Shown here one piece after another: positions 17,063-23,950 of a stretch of DNA of 64,000 bases; within the stretch, counting starts at the first letter, position 1; each line of letters opens with the position of its first letter. Origin of the DNA: UBA987 sp002292105 (lineage in GTDB: Bacteria > Bacteroidota > Bacteroidia > NS11-12g > UBA9320); assembly GCA_943846675.1 (NCBI GenBank), contig OX044357.1, forward strand, positions 1,426,001 through 1,490,000, in the 5' to 3' direction. Position numbers and translations under genes: made by a program. The notes beneath the pieces are model-generated. The model did not search any database. It was not told the DNA's origin and saw only the letters and a list, made by a program, of their open reading frames with translations.

Positions 17063-17440
17063 GGTTCTGTCGCACCTATTAGACAAGAATTTAAAAGTAC
17101 AATTATTTTTTAATTCTAAGCGGCCAATGACATGAACGATTTAAACATAGTTTTATCTTGACCAATCAACTGATTTTTCTTAATCATTCTGACAATTTCA
17201 ATTCCTGATAAGGTTCTTCTAGCAGATTCAAATTCTTTAAATCCCAAACCTTGCTGAATTCGCCATTTGATAAAACGGTGATCTTGTTCGGTTCTGTCGC
17301 ATCTGACTATTTTATTCCTTTTCTTTATCAAAAATGGAATCAGATAAATAATTAAAGTGCTGATTTTCAATTGAATTTATTTTATGACATTTGAATTTTA
17401 TCAGTTTAAATCGGTTAAATTTGGTAGATGCGACAGAACC
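17063..17440 (-). mobile_element. IS6-family remnant with nested MITE-like derivative
   Basis: GGTTCTGTCGCA, close to the terminal repeat of IS6/IS240-type elements, occurs at 17063-17074 and, as the longer GGTTCTGTCGCATCT, at 17290-17304. The reverse complement AGATGCGACAGAACC is at 17426-17440. The last two bound a 151-bp segment with perfect 15-bp ends and no transposase. The first part carries the transposase C-terminus. No flanking 8-bp duplication is visible. Confidence 0.75.
17116..17289 (-). pseudogene. IS6-family transposase, C-terminal fragment
   Basis: About 57 codons from the conserved EQDHRFIKWR, through GLGFKEFESARRTLSGIE, to the stop. The Glu of this block is the third catalytic acid of the DDE triad in IS6/IS240 transposases. 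The first two catalytic Asp residues and the N-terminal domain are missing; the frame is cut exactly at a terminal-repeat copy beginning at 17290. The fragment cannot be active alone. Confidence 0.82.
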
Positions 17441-17505
17441 CAAGCGTTGGCTTGTGTGAATTGCAAATGTGCTTGCGGCTACCTTTTTTAAGTTAATCAA
17501 TTATT

Positions 17506-18735
17506 TCACTTTTTTACTATTCTTGATAAGTATACCAATGGTTTTACAATAAGTAAATAGCTAAACTTCTTTAAAACGAAACTTTTATCAATAACCTTTG
17601 CTGCCTTTTCGCCATAATGGTAATACCATTTAACGAAACTTTCTCCCCAGTTTTTTGTTAAAATCCATTCATCTCGGAAATAACGTAATTCCATCACTTG
17701 TGGGTCGTCATAGCTGCCCATTGCTGCGGTTGCTATAAAACAAAAAGACTTATTACCGCATTCATGGCACACTCCTCTTTTCGCCTTTTTTGCTTTAACG
17801 GTCATTGGGAGGCCGCATTTATCACATTTAACTGGCCGGTGGATACGGAGAAAAAATCGTTTAAAATATGAATTAGTACTAATGTTATCCCAATTTAAAG
17901 CTTTTAGGTTTATGAGGGTGTTTACTTTCAAAGAGATTATTATAAAATTTTTTTCTAGTAATGCAGGGTTTAATTTGAAAAAATCAAAAACTTTAGAAGA
18001 AATATTACTAACAGATTCCGAATCCGTTGTCAAGGTTAAACCACCATATGTAAATGATATTATTTGTTTATACACCTGTTCATTTGTAATTTTAATTTCA
18101 GCATCATTAAGAATAATGGATTTTTCAACAGAAGTTTGAGGAACTTCAAAAAAACTTTCTATTTTATTTAAAGGGTTACCTGATAAATCAATCTTTATTA
18201 GATAGTTAAAAGTATCATTTACATTTATCACAGAGACTTCGTTATTTGAAAGATTAATCTCCATAACATTAGGGAATAAAGCTAAATCTGATAAATCATT
18301 AATTTTATTATTGCTAACATCTAAGAACCTTACCATTTCTAGTTCTGTATCACTAAACCAATCCGCTAGTTCAGAAATACTGATAAGTCCTTTATTTGTA
18401 ACTTTTAATAAACCTGCACCTCCTGAGTAATCCGATTCAATATCATCTCTAAAAAATTTAGATGGTCTATTTTTAAAATGAACTATCCATCCATCATCAA
18501 CTCTAACTTTGTTATGTAGCTCAGAAAAATTAGGAACAGTTGATATTTTCTTTTCTTTTGGAGGTACTATGTGAGGTTTTGACTTTATTCTGCTTACATG
18601 TTCTGTTTGAATTGACTTTCTTTTTATTGATGGAGTGCTTATCAAGTTAGAACAAAATTCACATTTCACATTAGATTGACCATCTTCATAAACGTTAGCA
18701 GCGCCACAACTGGTGCATGAAATTGACTTACTCAT
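17506..18735 (-). CDS. Zinc-ribbon / leucine-rich-repeat / CFI-box protein (copy 2)
   Basis: 409 residues. An N-terminal four-Cys zinc ribbon (CTSCG...CEFC, residues 7-32) is followed by a low-complexity linker, a conserved block (VRVDDGWIVHFKNRPSKF), short leucine-rich repeats (VRFLDVSNNKIN, MEINLSNNEV, about 135-200) and a second four-Cys ribbon near 308-335 (CDKCG...CHECG). The C-terminal CFI box (CFIATAAMGSYDDPQVMELR) is followed by helices ending LKKFSYLLIVKPL. The CFI-box is a C-terminal domain of unknown role. It is last in the SPFH operon, a paralog of the gene at 18949, and lacks any signal peptide. Confidence 0.88.
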   Translation of the reverse strand: MSKSISCTSCGAANVYEDGQSNVKCEFCSNLISTPSIKRKSIQTEHVSRIKSKPHIVPPKEKKISTVPNFSELHNKVRVDDGWIVHFKNRPSKFFRDDIESDYSGGAGLLKVTNKGLISISELADWFSDTELEMVRFLDVSNNKINDLSDLALFPNVMEINLSNNEVSVINVNDTFNYLIKIDLSGNPLNKIESFFEVPQTSVEKSIILNDAEIKITNEQVYKQIISFTYGGLTLTTDSESVSNISSKVFDFFKLNPALLEKNFIIISLKVNTLINLKALNWDNISTNSYFKRFFLRIHRPVKCDKCGLPMTVKAKKAKRGVCHECGNKSFCFIATAAMGSYDDPQVMELRYFRDEWILTKNWGESFVKWYYHYGEKAAKVIDKSFVLKKFSYLLIVKPLVYLSRIVKK

Positions 18736-18845
18736 TTCAATTTTTAAATTTGGTTATTTTTTTTAAATCTGTTATTTCCTTCAATAAGGTATCGCCTTCT
18801 TCTAAGTGTTTAAATAGCAATACTTTCAAGTTCCTTTAACATACT

Positions 18846-18944
18846 TCAAAGTGCTGTAAAAAACCCTTCTATCTCATAGTTTTTATTAGCTCTTTTTTTA
18901 ATGACTTCAAGTGATTCTTCAATAAATTTTCTTATTTCTTCCAT
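18846..18944 (-). pseudogene. Possible broken small helical gene between the two paralogs
   Basis: An ATG at 18942-18944 opens a 32-codon frame (MEEIRKFIEESLEVIKKRAN...) that stops at a TGA. Further downstream, in other frames, coding-like stretches continue (SMLKELESIAI, then HLEEGDTLLKEITDLKKITK) up to 4 bp before the next gene's ATG. The composite looks like a charged helical protein of about 60-70 residues damaged by a stop and a frameshift. It could equally be chance in AT-rich DNA. Confidence 0.35.
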
Positions 18945-18948
18945 AATT

Positions 18949-20196
18949 TTACTTTTTTACTATTCTTGATAAGTATACTAATGGTTTCACAATAAGTAAA
19001 TAGCTAAACTTCTTTAAGATGTAACTTTTTTCAATGAACTTAGCAGCAATTGCTCCATAATGGTAATACCATTTAACAAAACTTTCACCCCAACTTTTTT
19101 GTAAAATCCATTCATCACGAAAATGACGTAACTCCATGACCTGAGGATGGTCATAACTGCCCATGGTGGCAGTTGCAATAAAGCAAAAAGAAGTTTCTTT
19201 ATCTTTAAATGAGGTGCTATATTTTTTCAAATATGCTTCCTTAAGTTGGGAGAAATTGCCCGTCCTTATCTTTATTTCGTGATTACTCCCTTTTGAGTCA
19301 ATAATATTCATTTTAAAAAGGATCTTATTTTCAAAATCCTTGGCCTTTAGGTAATTCCCGCTTTTCATTCGAATAAGAGGACCGTAATTAATTTTAGACA
19401 ACAAATCTGGTGAACCATCTGGGTATTTGTTTTTAAGTTTACGTATTGTGTCAGATAAATCAACAGGGTTGTCTGTAAAGTCTAAATTAACGCTGATACC
19501 ATCAATAATTAACACCTCTAATGCAACAAAATCAATCGTTTGTATTTTATTCTTTGACAGATCTATTTGCAGTATATTCTGTATTTTCCAATAATTAGTA
19601 TCAATTATTGTGTTTATATTGAAGGTAGTAATTAAGTTCTCTGATAAGTCTAATTTTTTTAATTCATTCGATTTTATGTTAAAATTAGTAGAGGTAATTT
19701 CATTATTTTTGAGAATTAATCTCTCAAGATTAATTAAATGAGAAATATCATAAGAGTCACTAAGTTTATTGTTCGAAAGATCTAGAAATCTGATACTTTG
19801 AAGTTCAGTATCGGTATACCAATCGAATAAGTCTTCAAATGCTTGTAAGTTCTTCCTCGTTAAAAGAAGTTCACCTCCCCCATTAGAATAATCAAATACA
19901 ATTTTATCTTGAACAAACTTAGAAGGTTTGTTTTTGAAATGAGCAATCCAACCATTGTCAACCCTAACAAGATTATGAGGTTCACCAAAATTGGGAGGGT
20001 TTGATGATTTTTTCTGCCTAGGCTTTGTAATTTCGGGTTTTGTTTTTAGGCGACTTTCTCCTCCATTTTTTATAGCTTTAGTTTCATTGATGGGAATATT
20101 TATTACACTACCACAAAAATCACATTTAACTGATGATTCCCCCGATTCATAGATATTTGCCCCACCACAACTTTGACAGTTAATTGCTCTACTCAT
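18949..20196 (-). CDS. Zinc-ribbon / leucine-rich-repeat / CFI-box protein (copy 1)
   Basis: 415 residues with the same layout as the 17506 gene: four-Cys ribbon (CQSCGG...CDFCG, residues 7-32), linker, VRVDNGWIAHFKNKPSKF block, and four or five leucine-rich repeats (IRFLDLSNNKLS, LERLILKNNEIT, LKKLDLSENLIT, ILQIDLSKNKIQ). The C-terminal CFI box is CFIATATMGSYDHPQVMELR. It lacks the second zinc ribbon of its paralog. The last about 25 residues are identical between the two proteins. The start overlaps the TPR gene end by 8 bp, so the two are probably translationally coupled. Confidence 0.88.
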   Translation of the reverse strand: MSRAINCQSCGGANIYESGESSVKCDFCGSVINIPINETKAIKNGGESRLKTKPEITKPRQKKSSNPPNFGEPHNLVRVDNGWIAHFKNKPSKFVQDKIVFDYSNGGGELLLTRKNLQAFEDLFDWYTDTELQSIRFLDLSNNKLSDSYDISHLINLERLILKNNEITSTNFNIKSNELKKLDLSENLITTFNINTIIDTNYWKIQNILQIDLSKNKIQTIDFVALEVLIIDGISVNLDFTDNPVDLSDTIRKLKNKYPDGSPDLLSKINYGPLIRMKSGNYLKAKDFENKILFKMNIIDSKGSNHEIKIRTGNFSQLKEAYLKKYSTSFKDKETSFCFIATATMGSYDHPQVMELRHFRDEWILQKSWGESFVKWYYHYGAIAAKFIEKSYILKKFSYLLIVKPLVYLSRIVKK

Positions 20197-20647
20197 TTTT
20201 ATCGTTTTTAAATTGGATAAACATTTTTTTTGCTAATTTTTCAAAACTTACCTTTTCACCTTCGATCAGGATATATGTGTTTTGGTTAAAGGGTTTTAAT
20301 TTTTCTAACTCATTATTTACTTCTTCTACCTTGCCTAGCAATAGAAAACATTGAAAAATACCGTAATGACATTTTGCTGCGGTTTTTCCAAATTCATTTC
20401 CGCTGTCTAATGCAGAAATTGTTGCATCAGGATAATTAGTAATTACTTGATTGAATGTTTCAATTGCTTGCTCGAACTGTTTTATTTTAAAGTAGCAAAG
20501 ACCAACATTATATAATGCATCATCAGCTAAATCACTTTGAGGGTATTCATCAATTAACATTTTGAATTTGTTGATTGAATCAAGATAAAATTCATCTTTA
20601 GCAAGATTAAGTCCTTCTGTAAAATACTGTATTTCGTTATCGTGCAT
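20189..20647 (-). CDS. Tetratricopeptide-repeat protein
   Basis: 152 residues. Two to three TPR-like helix pairs are visible: FTEGLNLAKDEFYLDSINKF, DLADDALYNVGLCYFKIKQF and EQAIETFNQVITNYPDA, the last two close to the BamD/YbgF pattern. No signal peptide is present, so a cytoplasmic scaffold is likely. It overlaps both neighbours (11 bp and 8 bp) within the SPFH/CFI-box operon, and probably links the membrane proteins to the CFI-box proteins. Confidence 0.85.
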   Translation of the reverse strand: MHDNEIQYFTEGLNLAKDEFYLDSINKFKMLIDEYPQSDLADDALYNVGLCYFKIKQFEQAIETFNQVITNYPDATISALDSGNEFGKTAAKCHYGIFQCFLLLGKVEEVNNELEKLKPFNQNTYILIEGEKVSFEKLAKKMFIQFKNDKNE

Positions 20648-20999
20648 TTCGTTTGTTTTTTTGTTCTTGTTTATAATCGGATGCCGAAAAAGTTTCGGCT
20701 TTAGAAACTTTCAAAATATATGTTGCTCCACCTAAAAGTAAAGCAAGTGCGACACCAAATCCTGTATCGTACCAAACTTGTTTGTAACAGATATAGCCAC
20801 CTACAATTAAAATAGAACTGAATAGAAATACAGCTACTTTACCGTTAATAGATGAAATAAAAGCGATAGGCAGAAATAAAATAATAAAAGCTATAATGAT
20901 TTGAGCAAACGAACGGTCAGTTTCAAAAGCATAAATTAATATCCCACAACTTAAACCTGCTAATAGTATTCCGATAATTGTACTTGCTATTTTACTCAT
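20637..20999 (-). CDS. Four-helix integral membrane protein
   Basis: 120 residues with four hydrophobic segments (about 4-24, 31-50, 53-72, 77-95; e.g. IIGILLAGLSCGILIYAF and VAVFLFSSILIVGGYICY) and a charged C-terminal tail. No family is recognised. It is tightly coupled: its ATG shares one base with the stop of the SPFH gene, and its end overlaps the TPR gene by 11 bp. Probably the membrane anchor of this operon's complex. Confidence 0.8.
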   Translation of the reverse strand: MSKIASTIIGILLAGLSCGILIYAFETDRSFAQIIIAFIILFLPIAFISSINGKVAVFLFSSILIVGGYICYKQVWYDTGFGVALALLLGGATYILKVSKAETFSASDYKQEQKNKRNAR

Positions 21000-21982
21000 T
21001 ATAAGTTGTTTAAAATTCGTTTTTTAGTTTCGTTAAACTCTTCTTGGTCAATGGCTCCCATATCCAATAACTCTTTAAGTTTTTTCAATTTTGAAAAAGA
21101 GTCTTCTTCTGTATCTGCTGATTGATTATTCTGTTGCATAGCTTGATTCATCATTTGTGGAATCATAAACCCCATACCCATACCTGCTCCGAGCCCCATT
21201 CCTTCACCAGCATTTCCTGTAGGATTTTCTGCCGCCTTTTCCATTGATTGTCCCATTTGAAACTTCATAAAATCGTCCATATTTCCGACAGCAGACATTC
21301 CTGAGCGAGTGTCAATCATTTTTTGAACTTCTGGTGGAACTGAAACAGAATTAATTAAGAAATCATGTAATTCTAAACCCAGCCCTTCAAAATCAAGATT
21401 TAAGCTGTTTTTTATTAAAATTGATAGGTTATCAAAATGTTGCGGTAAGTCGAATACTGTTTTCACATGTTGTCCGAGAGTAACGTTCAGTTTTTGAAGA
21501 ATGATTGATTTTAAGTAATCCGAAATGTCGGAATCTCGAAAAACACCTTGTGTACCAACAACTTTATTTAGAAATAACGAAGGTTCTTTTATTGTAATGG
21601 AAAATGCTCCATAACTCCTCAACCTTATCATTTTCAATTCAGAATCTCTAAATAAGATTGGCTCTTTTGTTCCCCACTTTAAGTTTCGAAACAACTTCAT
21701 GTTAAGGAAATAAACCTCAGATTTGAATGGAGAGTCTTTTCCGTAACCTAATGAAGTTATTAATTTGGTTAAAATTGGAATGTTTTGAGTTTTTAAAACA
21801 TGTCTACCAGCACTAAAAACATCTAATGATTTTCCATCTCTGAAAAAGACAGCCTTTTGACTTTCTCGAACAATGAGTTGAGCACCCATTTTAAATTCAC
21901 CACTACTATCTTCTGGTACTCTTTGCACCATAGAGTCTCCTGTGTTATCAAGGTATTCTATTATTTCCATTAGTTTTCCCAT
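20999..21982 (-). CDS. SPFH/virion-core-like protein with C-terminal SHOCT domain
   Basis: 327 residues. Residues about 10-225 fit the SPFH (band 7) subgroup known as virion-core-protein-like/YdjI: ESQKAVFFRDGKSLDVFSAGRH, KSEVYFLNMKLFRNLKWGT and LRSYGAFSITIKEP are typical. A Gly/Met-rich linker (GEGMGLGAGMGMGFM) follows, then a SHOCT-type tail (FSKLKKLKELLDMGAIDQEE). Such proteins oligomerise on membranes and recruit zinc-ribbon or stress partners. It lies 1 bp after the coiled-coil gene and overlaps the membrane gene by 1 bp. Confidence 0.92.
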   Translation of the reverse strand: MGKLMEIIEYLDNTGDSMVQRVPEDSSGEFKMGAQLIVRESQKAVFFRDGKSLDVFSAGRHVLKTQNIPILTKLITSLGYGKDSPFKSEVYFLNMKLFRNLKWGTKEPILFRDSELKMIRLRSYGAFSITIKEPSLFLNKVVGTQGVFRDSDISDYLKSIILQKLNVTLGQHVKTVFDLPQHFDNLSILIKNSLNLDFEGLGLELHDFLINSVSVPPEVQKMIDTRSGMSAVGNMDDFMKFQMGQSMEKAAENPTGNAGEGMGLGAGMGMGFMIPQMMNQAMQQNNQSADTEEDSFSKLKKLKELLDMGAIDQEEFNETKKRILNNL

Positions 21983-21983
21983 C

Positions 21984-22433
21984 TTACAAATCTTTTAAGT
22001 ACTGGTTTCTTTTATTAATTGAGTTTTCAAGTGATTGAATATGTTGTTTCGTATTCTCTAAATTCGTAGCTGCTAGTCCTTCTTGCAAATTTTCTGTAGC
22101 ATCAAAAATGTCTAAATCCATTTGATAGATATTTTCAAGTTCCTCATTTTTAATTACTGAGTCTGAAAAAAAAGCAGAAGCCCCATAAGGTGAATACTTT
22201 ATTAAATCTTTCAGATTATTGATTTTCTTCCTCACTTTTTCAATTTCAGCTAACTCAGATAATTCAGAAACTTCAATTAATGAATTGATAATTTTTTCTG
22301 TTTCAGAAAGCTTATCTGCAATTTGTTCTCTTAATTGTCGGTCGCATTCTCTTCTGCTGTCTCTTTCTTGATAACCTTTATAACCAGGTATCAATGTTCC
22401 GATTTTGTCAAATATGTTTGTTTTTCTATTCAT
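21984..22433 (-). CDS. Coiled-coil protein, first gene of the SPFH operon
   Basis: 149 residues, highly charged and helical, with no signal peptide. The N-terminal motif PGYKGYQERDSRRECDRQLR resembles a conserved patch of small SPFH-associated proteins. Residues 40-145 form two or three long amphipathic helices, and the overall shape recalls short PspA-like rods, although no homology is claimed. It opens the minus-strand operon and is separated from the SPFH gene by one base. Confidence 0.82.
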   Translation of the reverse strand: MNRKTNIFDKIGTLIPGYKGYQERDSRRECDRQLREQIADKLSETEKIINSLIEVSELSELAEIEKVRKKINNLKDLIKYSPYGASAFFSDSVIKNEELENIYQMDLDIFDATENLQEGLAATNLENTKQHIQSLENSINKRNQYLKDL

Positions 22434-22669
22434 ATTTATCAGTTATGTAAGCGTTGTCAAAAAAGCAATGTGTGCGCAGCACTCTTTGCTTTGTGCGGTG
22501 TTACCACATAAGTGCCTGCACCTCTTTGATAATAAATAATAAAATGTTTTGCAGCCATAGAGTTATTTTGTAAGTCTTCAAACACAAGCTCAAAATGCAG
22601 CCAATCTGCATTTTCGATTTAACAGGTATGTTTGTGCAGAATCAATAATTATTTTCATTAAAATTTAAT

Positions 22670-22861
22670 CTATCTACTTGAAACAATTAAATCTTTTATA
22701 TCTACATCTATAATCTCAGCGATTTCATTCAAAATCTCCAATCGGGGTTGTTGTCTGTTTTGTACATAGCCGTTCACCATATTATAACTTTTATCTAACT
22801 CTTCAGCTAGCCAAGTTTGCTTGATACCCTTTTCTTCTAGTACTTCTTTTATTCTGTTCAT
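22670..22861 (-). CDS. XRE-family helix-turn-helix regulator
   Basis: 63 residues, essentially one Cro/cI-type domain: QTWLAEELDKSYNMVNGYV is the helix-turn-helix, followed by LEILNEIAEIIDVDIKDLI. It is upstream of, and in the same direction as, the SPFH operon, with a 236-bp gap. It probably controls itself and perhaps the operon through the inverted repeat at 22877-22895. Confidence 0.9.
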   Translation of the reverse strand: MNRIKEVLEEKGIKQTWLAEELDKSYNMVNGYVQNRQQPRLEILNEIAEIIDVDIKDLIVSSR

Positions 22862-22876
22862 GATAATTTGAAATTC

Positions 22877-22895
22877 AATATCTAAAATAGATATT
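22877..22895. promoter_or_regulatory. Inverted repeat, probable XRE operator
   Basis: AATATCT-aaaat-AGATATT, a perfect 7-bp inverted repeat, sits 16 bp upstream of the XRE start codon. Its size and position suit autorepression by a small Cro-like dimer. Confidence 0.5.
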
Positions 22896-22949
22896 ATATA
22901 TTGAAAAACAAGATGTAAAAGACACTTATTTCAATACCTGTTAAATCGA

Positions 22950-23013
22950 AAAACGTCGTTTGAACACAAATTACGACGTACAACGACGTTTAACGGCATT
23001 CGACGTCGTATTA
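22950..23013. repeat. Cluster of CGTCGT/ACGACG motifs
   Basis: Within 64 bp there are AAACGTCGTT, ACGACGTA, AACGACGTTT and CGACGTCG. The first and third form a perfect 10-bp inverted repeat. GC-containing hexamers of this kind stand out in an AT-rich island. Possible roles are regulator or recombinase binding; no assignment is possible. Confidence 0.55.
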
Positions 23014-23056
23014 AGGTTGTTTTTTTTTGAAAATGGAAAAGAGAGGTTACATGAAA

Positions 23057-23092
23057 AATAAAAAAAGGTCATGCAGTTTTCCTTGACCTTTA
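23057..23092 (-). terminator. Intrinsic terminator of the small-gene operon
   Basis: AAAGGTCA (23064-23071) pairs with TGACCTTT (23084-23091). On the minus strand the hairpin is followed by a run of seven T. It lies 37 bp past the stop of the 49-residue gene, so it ends the 23901-to-23128 transcript. Confidence 0.75.
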
Positions 23093-23127
23093 GACCTGAA
23101 TAATGAAACTAAAAGAGTACAGATTAT

Positions 23128-23277
23128 TTACATTCCCATATCCTTAAAATCTCCTATCAGTATTTTACTTAATCTTAACAAGGCAGTAACCCCTGCAACA
23201 ATAATTACTGCTCCAATCATTGTCTTAACTATTTTCTGAATCTCTTCATTAGAAGATTTAGTCTTTTCCGTTTTCAT
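23128..23277 (-). CDS. 49-residue single-pass membrane protein
   Basis: ATG at 23275-23277, stop at 23128-23130. One hydrophobic segment (MIGAVIIVAGVTALLRLSKI) follows a charged N-terminus (MKTEKTKSSNEEIQKIVKT). It overlaps the preceding gene by 20 bp, which suggests translational coupling. Too small for a family call. Confidence 0.55.
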   Translation of the reverse strand: MKTEKTKSSNEEIQKIVKTMIGAVIIVAGVTALLRLSKILIGDFKDMGM

Positions 23278-23461
23278 TTTCTTTAGGTTTAATTTTAATA
23301 CTATTCTGTTGTGCTCTTCTCGTAACGGCTGCGGAAACTGCTACTCCTATGAGTAGAACTCCGCCGACGATTATGAATTTTAACCAAGGATTTGATCCTG
23401 GTTGTGAATTTGTCCCCGAATTAAATCCGGGTAAGTTTTCTATTGGTGTTGGTACATTCAT
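23258..23461 (-). CDS. 67-residue single-pass membrane protein
   Basis: A Pro/Gly/Asn-rich N-terminus is followed by one transmembrane segment (WLKFIIVGGVLLIGVAVSAA) and a basic C-terminus. The ATG overlaps the stop of the preceding 147-residue gene (ATGA arrangement), and its end overlaps the 49-residue gene by 20 bp. Function unknown; conserved order with neighbours would support it as an island gene. Confidence 0.6.
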   Translation of the reverse strand: MNVPTPIENLPGFNSGTNSQPGSNPWLKFIIVGGVLLIGVAVSAAVTRRAQQNSIKIKPKENENGKD

Positions 23462-23901
23462 CGTTTTTTAATTTTTATTTTAAGAACTTCATTTCTCGCG
23501 TATATGCGATACATATATCTATAAGTAATATGATACTCTTTTTCATTATGGTTAATTCTTCCGATGTGATAACCAGATTTGAAACCATCAGCTTTAAGGA
23601 CATCATAAAACCTTTCAATTTCATCCTGTCTCTTCTCGCTATTAAAATGTCTTTCTAGAACGTTGTCATTCTTCAGTAGTATTTTTTCATCTCTTATTCT
23701 GTGTCTATTCTTGGACTTTCTCTTTCCGTGGTTGTAAGCAAAGTCAGCATGCTGCTTGTTTAAATAAATATTATCACTTCTACTAGGATAGAATGAATAG
23801 CCGCAACCACATTCACATTCTCTAGCGGAAATCGGTCTTGGTAGAGGTGTGCTTCCCTTAGGATCTAGTATTTCTTCTATTTCTATATTGTTTGGCTCCA
23901 T
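23458..23901 (-). CDS. Small Cys/His protein of mobile-element type
   Basis: 147 residues. A Cys-rich patch (ECECGCGYSFYPSRSDNIYL) followed by His-rich NKQHADFAYNHGKRK suggests a small zinc-binding fold. The C-terminal half is basic and helical. Proteins of this style are seen in Bacteroidota mobile islands, but no function is recognised. First of three overlapping small genes; divergent from the MerR-like gene with 49 bp between starts. Confidence 0.7.
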   Translation of the reverse strand: MEPNNIEIEEILDPKGSTPLPRPISARECECGCGYSFYPSRSDNIYLNKQHADFAYNHGKRKSKNRHRIRDEKILLKNDNVLERHFNSEKRQDEIERFYDVLKADGFKSGYHIGRINHNEKEYHITYRYMYRIYARNEVLKIKIKKR

Positions 23902-23918
23902 TGTAATGAAAATATTAC

Positions 23919-23935
23919 TATATTTGACAAATATA
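23919..23935. promoter_or_regulatory. Palindromic bidirectional promoter
   Basis: TATATTTG-a-CAAATATA contains a Bacteroidota -7 box (TAnnTTTG) on each strand, back to back. On the plus strand it lies 24 bp before the MerR-like ATG at 23951; on the minus strand, 26 bp before the ATG at 23901. The symmetry also makes it a natural site for a dimeric regulator such as the adjacent MerR-like protein. Confidence 0.6.
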
Positions 23936-23950
23936 ATAATTATTACGCAT

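Noticed and set aside
16910..17113. 67-residue plus-strand protein
   Set aside because: The frame lies on the nested inverted repeats, starts with TTG and has no protein-like motif.
17312..17500. 62-residue minus-strand protein
   Set aside because: It spans IS6 terminal repeats and matches nothing; part of it may be a decayed transposase N-terminus, too weak to call.
22442..22660. Small RNA between XRE and the SPFH operon
   Set aside because: A weak AAGCAA...TTGCTT hairpin is present, but no promoter, terminator or known RNA pattern.
22950..23013. Plasmid-type replication origin (iterons)
   Set aside because: Repeats are short and irregular, and no replication-initiator gene is nearby.
23849..23950. 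Longer start of the MerR-like regulator
   Set aside because: The extension overlaps the divergent gene and its promoter palindrome; the ATG at 23951 is better placed.
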